This document shows positions 28,453 through 36,990 of a stretch of 64,000 nucleotides of DNA, piece by piece (position 1 is the stretch's first letter; each line of letters opens with the position of its first letter). The translations under genes were made by a program, and so were the position numbers. The stretch spans positions 4,140,001 through 4,204,000 of the forward strand of contig NZ_CP016464.1 of assembly GCF_001713455.1 (NCBI RefSeq), given 5' to 3'. Source of the stretch: Bosea sp. RAC05. Lineage in GTDB: Bacteria > Pseudomonadota > Alphaproteobacteria > Rhizobiales > Beijerinckiaceae. Below the pieces are notes generated by a model. That model was not told the DNA's origin and searched no databases. It was given only the letters and a program-made list of their open reading frames with translations.

Positions 28453-28482
28453 GCTTTACGCAGCCGGTCCGCATCTGGATCA
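28453..28482 (-). promoter_or_regulatory. Putative autoregulated RpoE-type promoter
   Basis: On the minus strand TGATCC (28482-28477), an 18-base spacer and TAAAGC (28458-28453) resemble the promoter boxes recognised by R. sphaeroides RpoE, whose operon is self-activated. Transcription would begin near 28447, leaving a leader of about 80 bases before the ATG at 28367. A related pair with the same spacing precedes the DUF2177 gene. Confidence 0.65.
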
Positions 28483-28623
28483 GAGCACCGTCAACTCAAC
28501 CGCCCTCCGCGAATGGAAGCCGGCTGTCAGACCGGCTAGCACCTGTCGCCGTCCTCATAAAGACTGAACCGAAGCCGGGAGCCGTTCGTACCCGTGACGA
28601 AACATCGCGACACAGGTCGGTTC

Positions 28624-29976
28624 ATGCACGGCTCCCTCCATAAACGCCTCGAGATCGCAGTCGTCGGCTCCGGCATCGCCGGACTGTCCTCGGCCTGGCT
28701 GCTGTCGCAGGCCCATGACGTCACGCTCTACGAAAGCGCGACGCGCCTCGGCGGCCATGCCAACACCGTCGACGTTCCCCAGACGAGCGGGGCCAGCGTG
28801 GCGGTGGACACCGGCTTCATCGTCTACAACGAGGCGACCTATCCGAACTTCAAGGCGCTGATGGCCCATCTCGGCGTGGCGACGAAGGCGACCGAGATGT
28901 CCTTTGCCGTCTCGCTCGACGAGGGGCGCCTCGAATACAGCGGCACCAGCCTGTCGGGCCTGTTCGCCCAGCGCCGCAACCTGCTCAGCCCGCGCTTCTG
29001 GTCGATGCTGAGCGACCTGCGACGCTTCTATTCGCAGGCGACGCAGGATGCGCTGGCCCAGTCCGCCAGCAGCCAGTCGCTCGGCGACTATCTCGATGCC
29101 GGCCGCTATGGCGTACCCTTCCGCGAGGATCATCTCCTGCCCATGGCCGCGGCGATCTGGTCGGCCCCTTGCAACGAGATCCTGGCCTATCCCGCGGCCG
29201 CCTTCATCCGCTTCCACCACAATCACGGCCTGCTGAAGCTGACCAACCGGCCGGTCTGGCGCACGGTCGAGGGCGGCAGCCGCTCCTATGTCGAGAAGCT
29301 GCGGGCCGCCTTTTCCGGAGAGATCTGCACCGGCAACGCCGTGCTCAGCGTCGCGCGCACGGCCGATGGCGTCGTGCTGGAGACGGCGGAGGGCGCGCCA
29401 CGGAGCTTCGACCATGTCGTGATCGCAGCCCATGCCGACCAGGCCCTGGCGATGCTGTCCGACCCCTCGGCGGAGGAGCGGGCCCTGCTTGGCGCCTTCC
29501 GCTACAGCCGCAACCGGGCCATCCTGCACAGCGACGAGACCCTGATGCCGCGCCGCCGCAGCGCCTGGGCGAGCTGGAACCATCTCGGCGACCGGACGGC
29601 GCCCGACGCGCCCTGCGCGGTGACCTACTGGATGAACCGTCTGCAGGGCCTCGAGACCGAGAAGCCGCTCTTCGTGACGCTGAACCCGCCCCGCGATCTG
29701 GCGCCCGAGACCGTCCTGCGCGACGAGATGTATGAGCACCCGATCTTCGACGGACCGGCGCTGGCCGCGCAGGAGCACCTCTGGTCGCTCCAGGGCGGCC
29801 GCAACACCTGGTTCTGCGGCGCCCATTTCGGCTCCGGCTTTCATGAGGACGGGCTGCAGGCGGGCCTGGCGGTGGCCGAGGACCTCGGCGGCGTGCGCCG
29901 GCCCTGGAACGTCGCCGAGGAATCCGGCAGGATCGTCCGCACGCCGCTCGCCACGGCTCTGGAACAGGCAGCATGA
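28624..29976 (+). CDS. FAD-dependent amine-oxidase-like oxidoreductase
   Basis: About 450 residues. The N-terminal dinucleotide site is IAVVGSGIAGLSSAWLLSQAHDVTLYES, followed by RLGGHANTVDV and TGFIVYNEATYPNF, as in the NAD/FAD-binding proteins found in gene clusters with DUF1365 and CFA-type methyltransferases. It ends with an FAD-binding segment, NTWFCGAHFGSGFHEDGLQAGLAVAEDL. The ATG at 28624 is used; a GTG at 28594 is possible. In Rhodobacter, proteins of this type belong to the RpoE regulon and may desaturate or oxidise fatty acyl chains. It is divergent from rpoE and coupled to the next gene by a 4-base overlap. Confidence 0.9.
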   Translation: MHGSLHKRLEIAVVGSGIAGLSSAWLLSQAHDVTLYESATRLGGHANTVDVPQTSGASVAVDTGFIVYNEATYPNFKALMAHLGVATKATEMSFAVSLDEGRLEYSGTSLSGLFAQRRNLLSPRFWSMLSDLRRFYSQATQDALAQSASSQSLGDYLDAGRYGVPFREDHLLPMAAAIWSAPCNEILAYPAAAFIRFHHNHGLLKLTNRPVWRTVEGGSRSYVEKLRAAFSGEICTGNAVLSVARTADGVVLETAEGAPRSFDHVVIAAHADQALAMLSDPSAEERALLGAFRYSRNRAILHSDETLMPRRRSAWASWNHLGDRTAPDAPCAVTYWMNRLQGLETEKPLFVTLNPPRDLAPETVLRDEMYEHPIFDGPALAAQEHLWSLQGGRNTWFCGAHFGSGFHEDGLQAGLAVAEDLGGVRRPWNVAEESGRIVRTPLATALEQAA

Positions 29977-30791
29977 TCGGCCAGGCCGCCTCCGCACTCT
30001 ATGTCGGCATCGTCCGGCATCTGCGGACGCGGCCGCGCGCGCACAAGCTCGCCTATCGCGTCTTCTGGATGCTGCTCGACCTCGACGAGATCGACACGCT
30101 CGCGGGACGGCTGCGCTGGTTCTCGCGCAACCGTTTCAACCTCTACGCCTTCCGCGACGCGGATTATGGCGACCGCAGCGGCGCACCGCTCCGGCCGCAG
30201 ATCGAGGCGCTGCTCAGGCAGGCCGGACTCGAGCCCGATGGCGGGCCGCTGCGCCTGCTGACGATGCCACGCATCCTTGGCTATGCCTTCAACCCGCTCA
30301 GCACCTGGTTCTGCCACCGCCGCGACGGCGAGCTGATGGCGATCGTCTACGAGGTCCACAACACCTTCGGCGAGACCCACAGCTATGTCGCGCCCGCTGC
30401 GGGCGAGGCCCGCATGGTGGCTCAGGAGGCCGAGAAGCGCTTCCATGTTTCGCCCTTCATGGGGCTCGACATGCACTATCGCTTCCACGTCGTCCCGCCG
30501 GGCGAGACGATGTCCGTCTCGATCGACGGGTCCGATGCGGGCGGGCGCCTGATCGCCGCCACCATGAGCGGCAAGCGGCGTGACATCTCGGACAGCACCC
30601 TGCTGGGACTCCTGGCGAGCCATCCGCTGCTGACCTTGAAGGTGACGCTCGCGATCCACTGGCACGCGCTGCGCCTGGTCCTGAAGCGGATCCCGTTCTT
30701 TCCCCATCCCGCGCCCGTGGAGCCCAACGTCACGCTGGGCCGCGTGGCGCCCGCCGCCCCCTCCGCGGCCATCGGGTCCTCGCCGACGTGA
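29973..30791 (+). CDS. DUF1365 family protein
   Basis: A 272-residue protein of the DUF1365 family: ALYVGIVRHLRTRPRAHKLAYRVFWMLLDLDEID at the N-terminus, then RILGYAFNPLSTWFCHRRDGELMAIVYEVHNTFGETHSY and EKRFHVSPFMGLDMHYRFHV. Biochemical function is unknown to me. The family is nearly always next to an FAD amine-oxidase-like gene and a CFA-type methyltransferase, as here, so a part in acyl-chain modification of membrane lipids is likely. Its start overlaps the previous stop (ATGA). Confidence 0.9.
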   Translation: MIGQAASALYVGIVRHLRTRPRAHKLAYRVFWMLLDLDEIDTLAGRLRWFSRNRFNLYAFRDADYGDRSGAPLRPQIEALLRQAGLEPDGGPLRLLTMPRILGYAFNPLSTWFCHRRDGELMAIVYEVHNTFGETHSYVAPAAGEARMVAQEAEKRFHVSPFMGLDMHYRFHVVPPGETMSVSIDGSDAGGRLIAATMSGKRRDISDSTLLGLLASHPLLTLKVTLAIHWHALRLVLKRIPFFPHPAPVEPNVTLGRVAPAAPSAAIGSSPT

Positions 30792-30822
30792 AAAAGGCGC
30801 CAGCAGGCGCATCTCGCACCGG

Positions 30823-31146
30823 CTAGCGGCGCCGCTTCGCCTGCGAATGCTCGATCCGGTCGATGATCCACATCGTGAACCGGGCCATCGGCCGCCGCAG
30901 GAACGGCACGTCGGACGCAATCAGCATCAGGCCGAGCGGCAGCATCCAGACGCCCAGCACCGGCAGGAATGAAAACACGCCGCCGAGGATCAGGACGAGC
31001 CCGACCGGCAGCCGCGCCCAGCGCGAGGCCGGGTGGCGCAGCCAGCGCAGCGATGAGGCGACCCTGCCCGGCAGCAGGCGCTCCAGCCTCTTGAAGGCCG
31101 CGCGCAGTTGCTGCTGCGCGCTGGAGAGGGGCTGCGAGGAGCTCAT
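30823..31146 (-). CDS. Small membrane protein (hypothetical)
   Basis: A 107-residue protein with a basic N-terminal region (about 1-45) and a hydrophobic stretch ARLPVGLVLILGGVFSFLPVLGVWMLPLGLMLIASDVPFLRRP (about 45-87) that would make two short membrane helices around a Pro/Gly turn, followed by a basic tail. It resembles the PGPGW-type small transmembrane proteins, but I am not certain of the family. It lies between DUF1365 and a GNAT gene, with 34 bases to the latter's end. Confidence 0.6.
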   Translation of the reverse strand: MSSSQPLSSAQQQLRAAFKRLERLLPGRVASSLRWLRHPASRWARLPVGLVLILGGVFSFLPVLGVWMLPLGLMLIASDVPFLRRPMARFTMWIIDRIEHSQAKRRR

Positions 31147-31180
31147 GCCCCGTGCCCTGCGGCGATCGGCGTCTCGGTCA

Positions 31181-31480
31181 TCACCGGGATGTCAGCACGT
31201 CGGCGAATTCGGGGTGGCGGCGCGCCCAGGCGGCGACGAAGGAGCAGGCCGGCACGACCCGCCGTCCGCTCGCCCGCGCCTGCTCGAACAGGCCCCGCAC
31301 CAGCAGCGAGCCGATGCCCTGGCCGTTGAAGGCGGGAGGGACTTCCGTATGCGTGACGATCAGCCTGTCCCCGTCGCGGCGATAGACGGCGAAGGCCTGT
31401 CCGCCGGGAAACGCCAGTTCGAAGCGCCCGGCCGTGGCATTCTCGACCACCGGACCGTCGGCGCCCTGCACCCTATCCAT
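31181..31480 (-). CDS. Small GNAT-type N-acetyltransferase (YjdJ/GCN5-related)
   Basis: A 99-residue protein matching the short acetyltransferase family of the YjdJ type: FAVYRRDGDRLIVTHTEVPPAFNGQGIGSLLVRGLFEQARASGRRVVPACSFVAAWARRHPEF. The QGIGSLLV segment is the acetyl-CoA-binding loop, and the CSFVAAWARRHPE ending is characteristic. Substrate unknown. It is followed by the small membrane protein gene on the same strand. Confidence 0.85.
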   Translation of the reverse strand: MDRVQGADGPVVENATAGRFELAFPGGQAFAVYRRDGDRLIVTHTEVPPAFNGQGIGSLLVRGLFEQARASGRRVVPACSFVAAWARRHPEFADVLTSR

Positions 31481-31593
31481 GAAAACCTCTGCTGCGACTG
31501 TGCCGACCTTATGTCGGTGCCACGTCGCCGGAGTTCAACCGGATAGGTCGATGCCGGTTCCGGTCAGGGCGATCGCCCGCCTGCCGAGTCGCG

Positions 31594-31863
31594 TCAGTGA
31601 CGGGTGCCGCTGCTGAAGGCCCCGGTGCGGACCTTGTCGGCGAGCCCCTCGGCGAAGATCGCGGTCGCCTCCTCGCCATAGGTCTCGACGAGCGTGCGGA
31701 AGGCTGCAAACAGCGCGGCATGCGCCAGCGCGTCGCTGTCGAGCCCATCCTGCTGCGCTTCAGCGAAGGCGTCCTCGACATAGCCATAGGCGACGCGACG
31801 GGCGTCGTGGCTGTCATCGGTCGAGACGAGGTCGAGCGGCAGGTCGTCGGAGATTATGGACAT
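31594..31863 (-). CDS. Hypothetical acidic small protein
   Basis: An 89-residue acidic protein from the ATG at 31863 (MSIISDDLPLDLVSTDDSHDARRVAYGYVEDAF). The frame stays open 49 codons further upstream, but that part is basic and looks non-coding. No domain is recognised. The sequence is helical in character (AHAALFAAFRTLVETYGEEATAIFAEGLADKVRTG). The 216-base gap before the next gene holds one TTAAC site near 32026 and nothing else I can identify. Confidence 0.55.
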   Translation of the reverse strand: MSIISDDLPLDLVSTDDSHDARRVAYGYVEDAFAEAQQDGLDSDALAHAALFAAFRTLVETYGEEATAIFAEGLADKVRTGAFSSGTRH

Positions 31864-32079
31864 GAAGGCGAGGACTCTACGGCTTGCTTTGATCGGCTTC
31901 TTGTCGCGCACCGCCCGCGCTGATGTCGCGAACTGTGCCAGTTTCGGCTCTCGACGACCGGAGCCGGACACACCGTAACCATAGGGCGTGCCAGAGCGGG
32001 ACGCTACCACCCCCTTTAGGAAAGGTTAACGCGGCCGCGCGAATCCTCCGAACGAAAGCAGTTCGCGCAGCGCTGTCAC

Positions 32080-32508
32080 CTATCCGCCATAGCGGCCGGC
32101 CAGGGCCCGGGCGAGGCGCTCGCCCTCCCCCGCCAGCCGCGTCGACGCCTCCTGGCTGCCGTCGGTGCAGGCCCGGTGCGTCAGCGAATAGGCGCGGAAG
32201 CCGCGGTTGTAGGCGCTGGTCAGCCGCTCGCGGCGCGCGGGCGTCCGACCCTCCGCCTCGACCAGCGCCGCCATCCGGTCGCGCCAGTCCTGGGCCTCCT
32301 TGCCACCGCACAGCGTCCGCAGATAGGCGAGCGAGCCCATGATCTCGGCGAGCTTCAGCAATTGCGGCTCGTAGGGCGGCGGCGGCGGTTCGGGCGCAGG
32401 CGCAGGCTCGGCCGGCTTCGCGGCCGGCGGGGTGCGCTGCTGTGCAGGGGCGGCGCCCCAGGGCGCAGCCACCAGCAACGCGAGCAGGCCGAGTACCGCC
32501 CGCCTCAT
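32080..32508 (-). CDS. TIGR02301 family exported protein
   Basis: A 142-residue protein with a signal peptide (MRRAVLGLLALLVAAPWGAAPAQ), a proline- and alanine-rich linker (about 24-48) and a conserved core: PQLLKLAEIMGSLAYLRTLCGGKEAQDWRDRMAALVEAEGRTPARRERLTSAYNRGFRAYSLTHRACT. This core is the alphaproteobacterial TIGR02301 family, of unknown function; two cysteines about 50 residues apart may form a disulfide. The ATG at 32508 overlaps the stop of the NUDIX gene by 4 bases. Confidence 0.85.
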   Translation of the reverse strand: MRRAVLGLLALLVAAPWGAAPAQQRTPPAAKPAEPAPAPEPPPPPYEPQLLKLAEIMGSLAYLRTLCGGKEAQDWRDRMAALVEAEGRTPARRERLTSAYNRGFRAYSLTHRACTDGSQEASTRLAGEGERLARALAGRYGG

Positions 32509-32987
32509 GCGCCCTCCCCGGCCTGGAGCAAGATCGCTCTCGCCTGCCGCAGGACCTCTCCCAGGTCCCGCGTCGTCGGCAATCCGCCGAGCCTGAGCGG
32601 ATCGGCCCACATCACGGCCCCGGCTTCGGGTCCGGGCTGCGGTTCGCCCGACAGCCATTCGCCAACGAAGGAGGCCACGACGAAATGATGGGTGACGGCG
32701 CCCAGCGCGTCGCGCCCGAAGATCTCGACATGGCGGTTGAAGCCGATGATGCGCGCCCGGACGCCGACCTCTTCCTCCAGTTCGCGCAGGGCGGCCTGTT
32801 CAAGGGTCTCGCCGGCCTCGACCTTGCCGCCGGGCAGCGACCAGAGCCGGTCCGCCGGAGGCTTGGTGCGCGTCGCGAGCAGCACCTTGCCATCGCGGAA
32901 CACGGCCACGGACGCCGCCAGAACCGGGCGCGCCGGGGCCTTGCCCGGCGCCGGAAAGCGGATGACCTGGCCGCCGTCGCCGCTCAT
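32505..32987 (-). CDS. NUDIX hydrolase
   Basis: A 160-residue NUDIX-fold pyrophosphohydrolase. The NUDIX box is clear: GGKVEAGETLEQAALRELEEEVGV (Gx5Ex7REUxEExGU), about residues 53-76. It probably hydrolyses a nucleoside diphosphate derivative or ADP-ribose-like substrate; the sequence does not decide which. It is translationally coupled to the TIGR02301 gene downstream and follows the SDR gene by 15 bases, so the three may form an operon. Confidence 0.9.
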   Translation of the reverse strand: MSGDGGQVIRFPAPGKAPARPVLAASVAVFRDGKVLLATRTKPPADRLWSLPGGKVEAGETLEQAALRELEEEVGVRARIIGFNRHVEIFGRDALGAVTHHFVVASFVGEWLSGEPQPGPEAGAVMWADPLRLGGLPTTRDLGEVLRQARAILLQAGEGA

Positions 32988-33002
32988 CTCAGTCGGCCTG
33001 GA

Positions 33003-33779
33003 TCATACGTGCTGGCCGCCATTGATGTGCAGCTCCGCGCCGGTGACGTAGCTCGACGCATCCGTGCAGAGGAAATGGATCGCGCGGGCGACCTCCTCCG
33101 TCCGGCCGAGCCGCCCGAGCGGCAAGGTCGCGACGATCTTCTCGGTGCCGGGTGAGAGGATCGCGGTGTCGATCTCGCCAGGCGAGATCGAGTTCACGCG
33201 AATGCCGAGGGGGCCGAAATCCGAGGCCATCTCGCGCGTCAGGCTGGCCAGCGCCGCCTTCGAGGTCGCATAGGCGGCCCCCGCGAAGGGGTGGACGCGC
33301 GATCCCGCGATCGAGGTGACGTTGACGATCGTGCCCTTGGCCGCCGTCAGCTCGTCGAGCAGGCCGCGCGCCAGCATGATCGGCGCGAAGAAATTGACCT
33401 GGAAGACCTTGTGCCAGTCGTTGAAGGAGGTCGTCGCCGCGCCGAGCCTGGCGCCCTTCGGCCCCTTCGGCGAGATGCCGGCATTGTTGACGAGCGCGTT
33501 GAGCTTGCCGCCCTCGGCCGCCAGCCGGCGCTTGATCTCGGCGATGCCGCGCATCGTGTCCTCGGGGTCGCCGAGATCGATCTGGACATGATCGTCGGCG
33601 CCCGACGGCCAGGGGCACTTGTCGGAGAAGGCCTGGCGCGAGCAGGACAGGATGCGCCAGCCCGCCATGGCGAACTGCATCACCGTGGCATGGCCGATGC
33701 CGCGGCTGGCCCCCGTGAGCAGCATCACCGGCCGCTTGCCGGGCTCGGTCTTGGGAAAGTCGAATTTCGGCATCGCCAT
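33003..33779 (-). CDS. Short-chain dehydrogenase/reductase
   Basis: Classical SDR of 258 residues. Features: cofactor loop LLTGASRGIGHATVMQ (TGxxxGxG), NNAGIS, catalytic Ser in NVTSIAGSRVHPFAGAAY with Tyr and Lys in AYATSKAAL (YxxxK), and the C-terminal FLCTDASSYVTGAELHINGGQH. Substrate unknown; the sequence resembles 3-oxoacyl-ACP reductase-like enzymes. The open frame begins with a TTG at 33797, but the ATG at 33779 (or the second ATG at 33773) is more likely. The pdxH gene ends 14 bases away in the same direction. Confidence 0.9.
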   Translation of the reverse strand: MAMPKFDFPKTEPGKRPVMLLTGASRGIGHATVMQFAMAGWRILSCSRQAFSDKCPWPSGADDHVQIDLGDPEDTMRGIAEIKRRLAAEGGKLNALVNNAGISPKGPKGARLGAATTSFNDWHKVFQVNFFAPIMLARGLLDELTAAKGTIVNVTSIAGSRVHPFAGAAYATSKAALASLTREMASDFGPLGIRVNSISPGEIDTAILSPGTEKIVATLPLGRLGRTEEVARAIHFLCTDASSYVTGAELHINGGQHV

Positions 33780-33793
33780 CGGACTATCGATCC

Positions 33794-34408
33794 TCAAGGA
33801 TAAAGGCGGGCGCGCGCCCAGGGCTCGCCGACCTCGCCGCGGCGGAAGACGACGCGATCGTGCAGACGGAAGGCCCCGTCCCGCCAGAACTCGAGATAGA
33901 CCGGGCTGATGCGGAAGCCGGTCCAGTGCGGCGGGCGCGGGATCGTGCCGACGCCGAACTTCGCCGCCTGGATCGCGACCGCCTTTTCCAGGGCGAAACG
34001 GCTCTCCAGCGGCCGCGATTGCTGCGAGGCCCAGGCACCGATGCGGCTGTCGCGCGGGCGCGACTGGAAATAGGCGTCGGCCATCTCGTCGCTGACGACC
34101 GTCACGGCACCGCGAATGCGGACCTGCCGGCGCAGGCTCTTCCAGTGGAACAGCAGCGCCGCCTTGGGCTGGGCCAGCAGCTCCTCGCCCTTCTGGCTCT
34201 GGGTGTTGGTGTAGAAGACGAAATCCTCGCCGTCGCGCCCGTTGAGCAGCACCATCCGGCTGTTGGGCATGCCCTCCGCATCGACCGTCGAGAGCGCCAT
34301 CGCGTTCGGATCGTTCGGCTCGCTCTTTTTGGCCTCCGCGAACCAGGTCTCGAACAGCGCGAACGGGTCCTGTTCCTGGGTGAAGTCACCGCTCGTTAAC
34401 TGTTCCAC
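33794..34408 (-). CDS. pdxH: Pyridoxamine/pyridoxine 5'-phosphate oxidase
   Basis: FMN-dependent oxidase of 204 residues that forms pyridoxal 5'-phosphate, the last step of vitamin B6 synthesis and salvage. Motifs: [79 protein letters not shown] and the C-terminal [26 protein letters not shown] and ARARLYP. Length matches the family. The start is GTG at 34408 with a GAGGA upstream. It supplies cofactor for enzymes such as the aminotransferase at 50-51 kb. Confidence 0.95.
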   Translation of the reverse strand: MEQLTSGDFTQEQDPFALFETWFAEAKKSEPNDPNAMALSTVDAEGMPNSRMVLLNGRDGEDFVFYTNTQSQKGEELLAQPKAALLFHWKSLRRQVRIRGAVTVVSDEMADAYFQSRPRDSRIGAWASQQSRPLESRFALEKAVAIQAAKFGVGTIPRPPHWTGFRISPVYLEFWRDGAFRLHDRVVFRRGEVGEPWARARLYP

Positions 34409-34534
34409 GTTCTAATCCTCGGCGAATGAAGCACTGCGTTTGGGCGAGCGCGAGCGGTGATACCGGACCTGACCGAGCGACTATATAGGACAGGCTGGCG
34501 GCCGTCCCAAAGCCTTCCGCAGCGCAGCCGCGTC

Positions 34535-34996
34535 ATGCGCCTGCGCAGCCTTGGCGCGGCTCTGGTTCTGGCCCTGGCCGGCGCCGGCTGCTCGGTGTCC
34601 TTTCCCATTCTGGGACTGTCGAGCAAGGCCGAGGACGAGATCGTCACGACCTCCTCGGTGCTGCCCGCGCGCGGCGCCAGCAGGCCCGGCGCCCTCGCCT
34701 CGCTGACCTCCGAACTCGGCCCCGAAGACCTGCGCCGCGCCGAAGGCGCGATGGCGGTCGCGCTCGACCCGCAGGGCAACGGCGCCGCCGTCTCCTGGGA
34801 CAATCCCCAGAGTGGCGTGAAGGGCTCCTTCATTCCCGTCGGCGGCCCCTTCCTGCGGGCCGACGAGATCTGCCGCGCCTTCATCGCCCAGGTCCAGACC
34901 CAGACGAAACCCGCGAAGCTGCAGGGCACGGCCTGCCGGCCTTCGGGCGGCGAATGGGCCGTCAAGGACGTCGCTCCCTGGAAGGGCACGGGCTGA
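34535..34996 (+). CDS. Surface-antigen-like lipoprotein (RT0821/Lpp0805 family)
   Basis: A 153-residue lipoprotein from the ATG at 34535. The signal peptide MRLRSLGAALVLALAGAGCS ends in a lipobox (AGAGC) that predicts lipidation at Cys19. The C-terminal part (NGAAVSWDNPQSGVKGSFIPVGG...CRAFIAQVQTQTKPAKLQGTACRPSGGEWAVKD) is the conserved 17-kDa-antigen-like RT0821/Lpp0805 domain, thought to be in the outer membrane. The upstream GTG frame (34457) overlaps a likely promoter region of pdxH and is not used. It stands alone, divergent from pdxH. Confidence 0.8.
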   Translation: MRLRSLGAALVLALAGAGCSVSFPILGLSSKAEDEIVTTSSVLPARGASRPGALASLTSELGPEDLRRAEGAMAVALDPQGNGAAVSWDNPQSGVKGSFIPVGGPFLRADEICRAFIAQVQTQTKPAKLQGTACRPSGGEWAVKDVAPWKGTG

Positions 34997-35133
34997 TCGC
35001 CTGAGGCGCCATCGATCTGCCGCGCCGGCTGTTGCACTCAGGCCACACCATTCCCAGATAAGGCTCGACGATCAGGCTGGCCTCCGGCGCGTGTCCCGGC
35101 GGGCCGGTCGCCAGTGCCACATGGGGTTCATCG

Positions 35134-36054
35134 ATGCGCGACCCGTATCAGATTCTGGGCGTCGCCCGCACGGCGAGCGAGGCGGAGATCAAGAAGGCCT
35201 ATCGCCGCCGCGCCAAGGATCTGCATCCCGACCGCAACCAGGACGATCCGAAGGCGCAGGACCGCTTCGCGGAACTGAACGGCGCCTATGAGATCCTCGG
35301 CGACGAGACCAAGCGCAAGCAGTTCGATCGCGGCGAGATCGATGGCGAGGGCAAGCCGAAGTTCTCCGGCTTCGAGGGCATGGGCGCGGGCCGCGGTGGC
35401 CGGGCCGGCGGCTTCGAGTTCAACTTCGGCCAGGGCGGCGGCAGCAACCCCTTCGGCGCCGGTGGCGGCGCGGGCGCCGGCTTCGACCCGTCCGACATCT
35501 TCGGCTCTCTCTTCGGCGACGCCGCGCGCCGGGCGGGACGAACCCGCGCCGAGGCCCCCAAGCCGCCGGAGCAGAGCTTCACGCTGGAGGTGACGCTGGC
35601 CCAGGCCGCGACCGGCGCGACACGCCGCGTGCGGCTGCCGAGCGGCCGCGAGGTCGAGGTCACGATCCCCGAGGGCGTCGCCGACGGCAAGGTCATGCGC
35701 CTGCGCGGCCTCGGCCCGACCGACCCGTTCTCGGGCCAGGCCGGCGACGTGTTGATGACGATCAAGATCAAGCCGGATTCGCGCTTCACCGTCGAGGGCA
35801 ACGACCTGCGGATTCGCGTCCCCGTCCCGCTGGCGCGCGCCGTTCTCGGCGGCGAGGTGCATGTGCCGACGCTCACCGGTGCGGTCGAGATGAAGATTCC
35901 GCCGCTGACCGGCACCACCCGGTCCTTCCGCCTGCGTGGCAAGGGCCTCAAGGGCGAGGGCGACACGGTCGGCGATCTGTTCGTTTCGATCGATATCGAG
36001 ATGCCGGAGAGCGATGCCGAGCTGCTGGCGTTGATGAAGGCCCGCACGCCGTGA
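35134..36054 (+). CDS. DnaJ-type co-chaperone (CbpA-like)
   Basis: A 306-residue J-domain protein that stimulates DnaK. The J domain (residues 1-65) contains the essential HPD motif in [13 protein letters not shown] Gly/Phe-rich linker follows (about 75-125). The C-terminal substrate-binding domains read [37 protein letters not shown] and [13 protein letters not shown]. There is no zinc-finger region with CxxCxGxG repeats, so this is a class B, CbpA-like protein rather than DnaJ itself. The fabI gene follows 86 bases downstream on the same strand. Confidence 0.92.
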   Translation: MRDPYQILGVARTASEAEIKKAYRRRAKDLHPDRNQDDPKAQDRFAELNGAYEILGDETKRKQFDRGEIDGEGKPKFSGFEGMGAGRGGRAGGFEFNFGQGGGSNPFGAGGGAGAGFDPSDIFGSLFGDAARRAGRTRAEAPKPPEQSFTLEVTLAQAATGATRRVRLPSGREVEVTIPEGVADGKVMRLRGLGPTDPFSGQAGDVLMTIKIKPDSRFTVEGNDLRIRVPVPLARAVLGGEVHVPTLTGAVEMKIPPLTGTTRSFRLRGKGLKGEGDTVGDLFVSIDIEMPESDAELLALMKARTP

Positions 36055-36140
36055 GCCCTCGGCTTCCGGCAAAGCCGGTTCCCACTGGCGCCGCCATGCT
36101 CTAAGAGACGGCCTCGTCTTTTCCAGTTTGCGGGTTCCCG

Positions 36141-36983
36141 ATGCCTGATTCCAACGCCCTCGCCCGGCCGACGGCCAATCTTCTCAAGGGCAAGCGCGGC
36201 CTCGTCATGGGTGTCGCCAACAACCGCTCGATTGCCTGGGGCATCGCCAAGGCGGCGGCCGACGCGGGTGCCGAACTCGCCTTCACCTACCAGGGCGACG
36301 CGCTCAAGAAGCGCGTCGAGCCGCTGGCCAAGGAAGTCGGCGGCCATGTCGTCGGCCATTGCGACGTCACCGATTCCGCCACGATCGACGCCGTCTTCGC
36401 CGAGGTCGAGAAGCTCTGGGGCAAGCTCGACTTCGTCGTCCACTGCATCGCCTTCTCCGACAAGGACGAGTTGACCGGCCGCTATGTCGAGACCACCGAA
36501 GCGAACTTCACCAAGTCGCTGCTGATCTCCTGCTACTCCTTCACCGCCGTCACCCAGCGCGCCGAGAAGCTGATGACCGATGGCGGCGCCATGCTGACGC
36601 TGACCTATTATGGCGCCGAGAAGTGGATGCCGCATTACAACGTCATGGGCGTCGCGAAGGCCGCGCTCGAGTCGAGCGTGCAGTACCTCGCCGCCGATCT
36701 CGGCCCCTCGAAGATCCGCGTCAATGCGATCTCAGCCGGGCCGATCAAGACGCTCGCGGCCTCCGGCATCGGCGATTTCCGCTACATCCTGCGCTGGAAC
36801 GAATACAACTCGCCGCTGCGCCGCACCGTGACGATCGAGGAGGTCGGTGAGACCGCCGTGTTCCTCGTCTCCGACATGTCGCGCGGCATCACCGGCGAGA
36901 TCCTGCATGTCGACGCCGGCTACCATGTCGTCGGCATGAAGGTGCCGACGGCGCCGGACATCACCCTCGACAAGGCCGATTGA
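36141..36983 (+). CDS. fabI: Enoyl-[acyl-carrier-protein] reductase (NADH)
   Basis: A 280-residue SDR-family enzyme that reduces enoyl-ACP in the last step of each fatty acid elongation cycle. Signatures: KRGLVMGVANNRSIAWGIAKAAADAGAELAFTYQGD (cofactor loop), the catalytic Tyr-x6-Lys in YYGAEKWMPHYNVMGVAKAALE, and DFRYILRWNEYNSPLRRTVTIEEVG. This is the triclosan-target FabI type. The gene ends 7 bases before the convergent folK gene. It provides acyl chains for the lipid-modifying cluster and acyl-ACP for the FeeM-like enzyme. Confidence 0.95.
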   Translation: MPDSNALARPTANLLKGKRGLVMGVANNRSIAWGIAKAAADAGAELAFTYQGDALKKRVEPLAKEVGGHVVGHCDVTDSATIDAVFAEVEKLWGKLDFVVHCIAFSDKDELTGRYVETTEANFTKSLLISCYSFTAVTQRAEKLMTDGGAMLTLTYYGAEKWMPHYNVMGVAKAALESSVQYLAADLGPSKIRVNAISAGPIKTLAASGIGDFRYILRWNEYNSPLRRTVTIEEVGETAVFLVSDMSRGITGEILHVDAGYHVVGMKVPTAPDITLDKAD

Positions 36984-36990
36984 GGCGCAG

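Noticed and set aside
28449..28623. RpoE-type promoter for the FAD amine-oxidase-like gene
   Set aside because: Only weak partial matches (TGAACC at 28565, and TAAAGA at 28558 without a proper upstream box) were seen; not reported as a feature although the gene would be an expected target.
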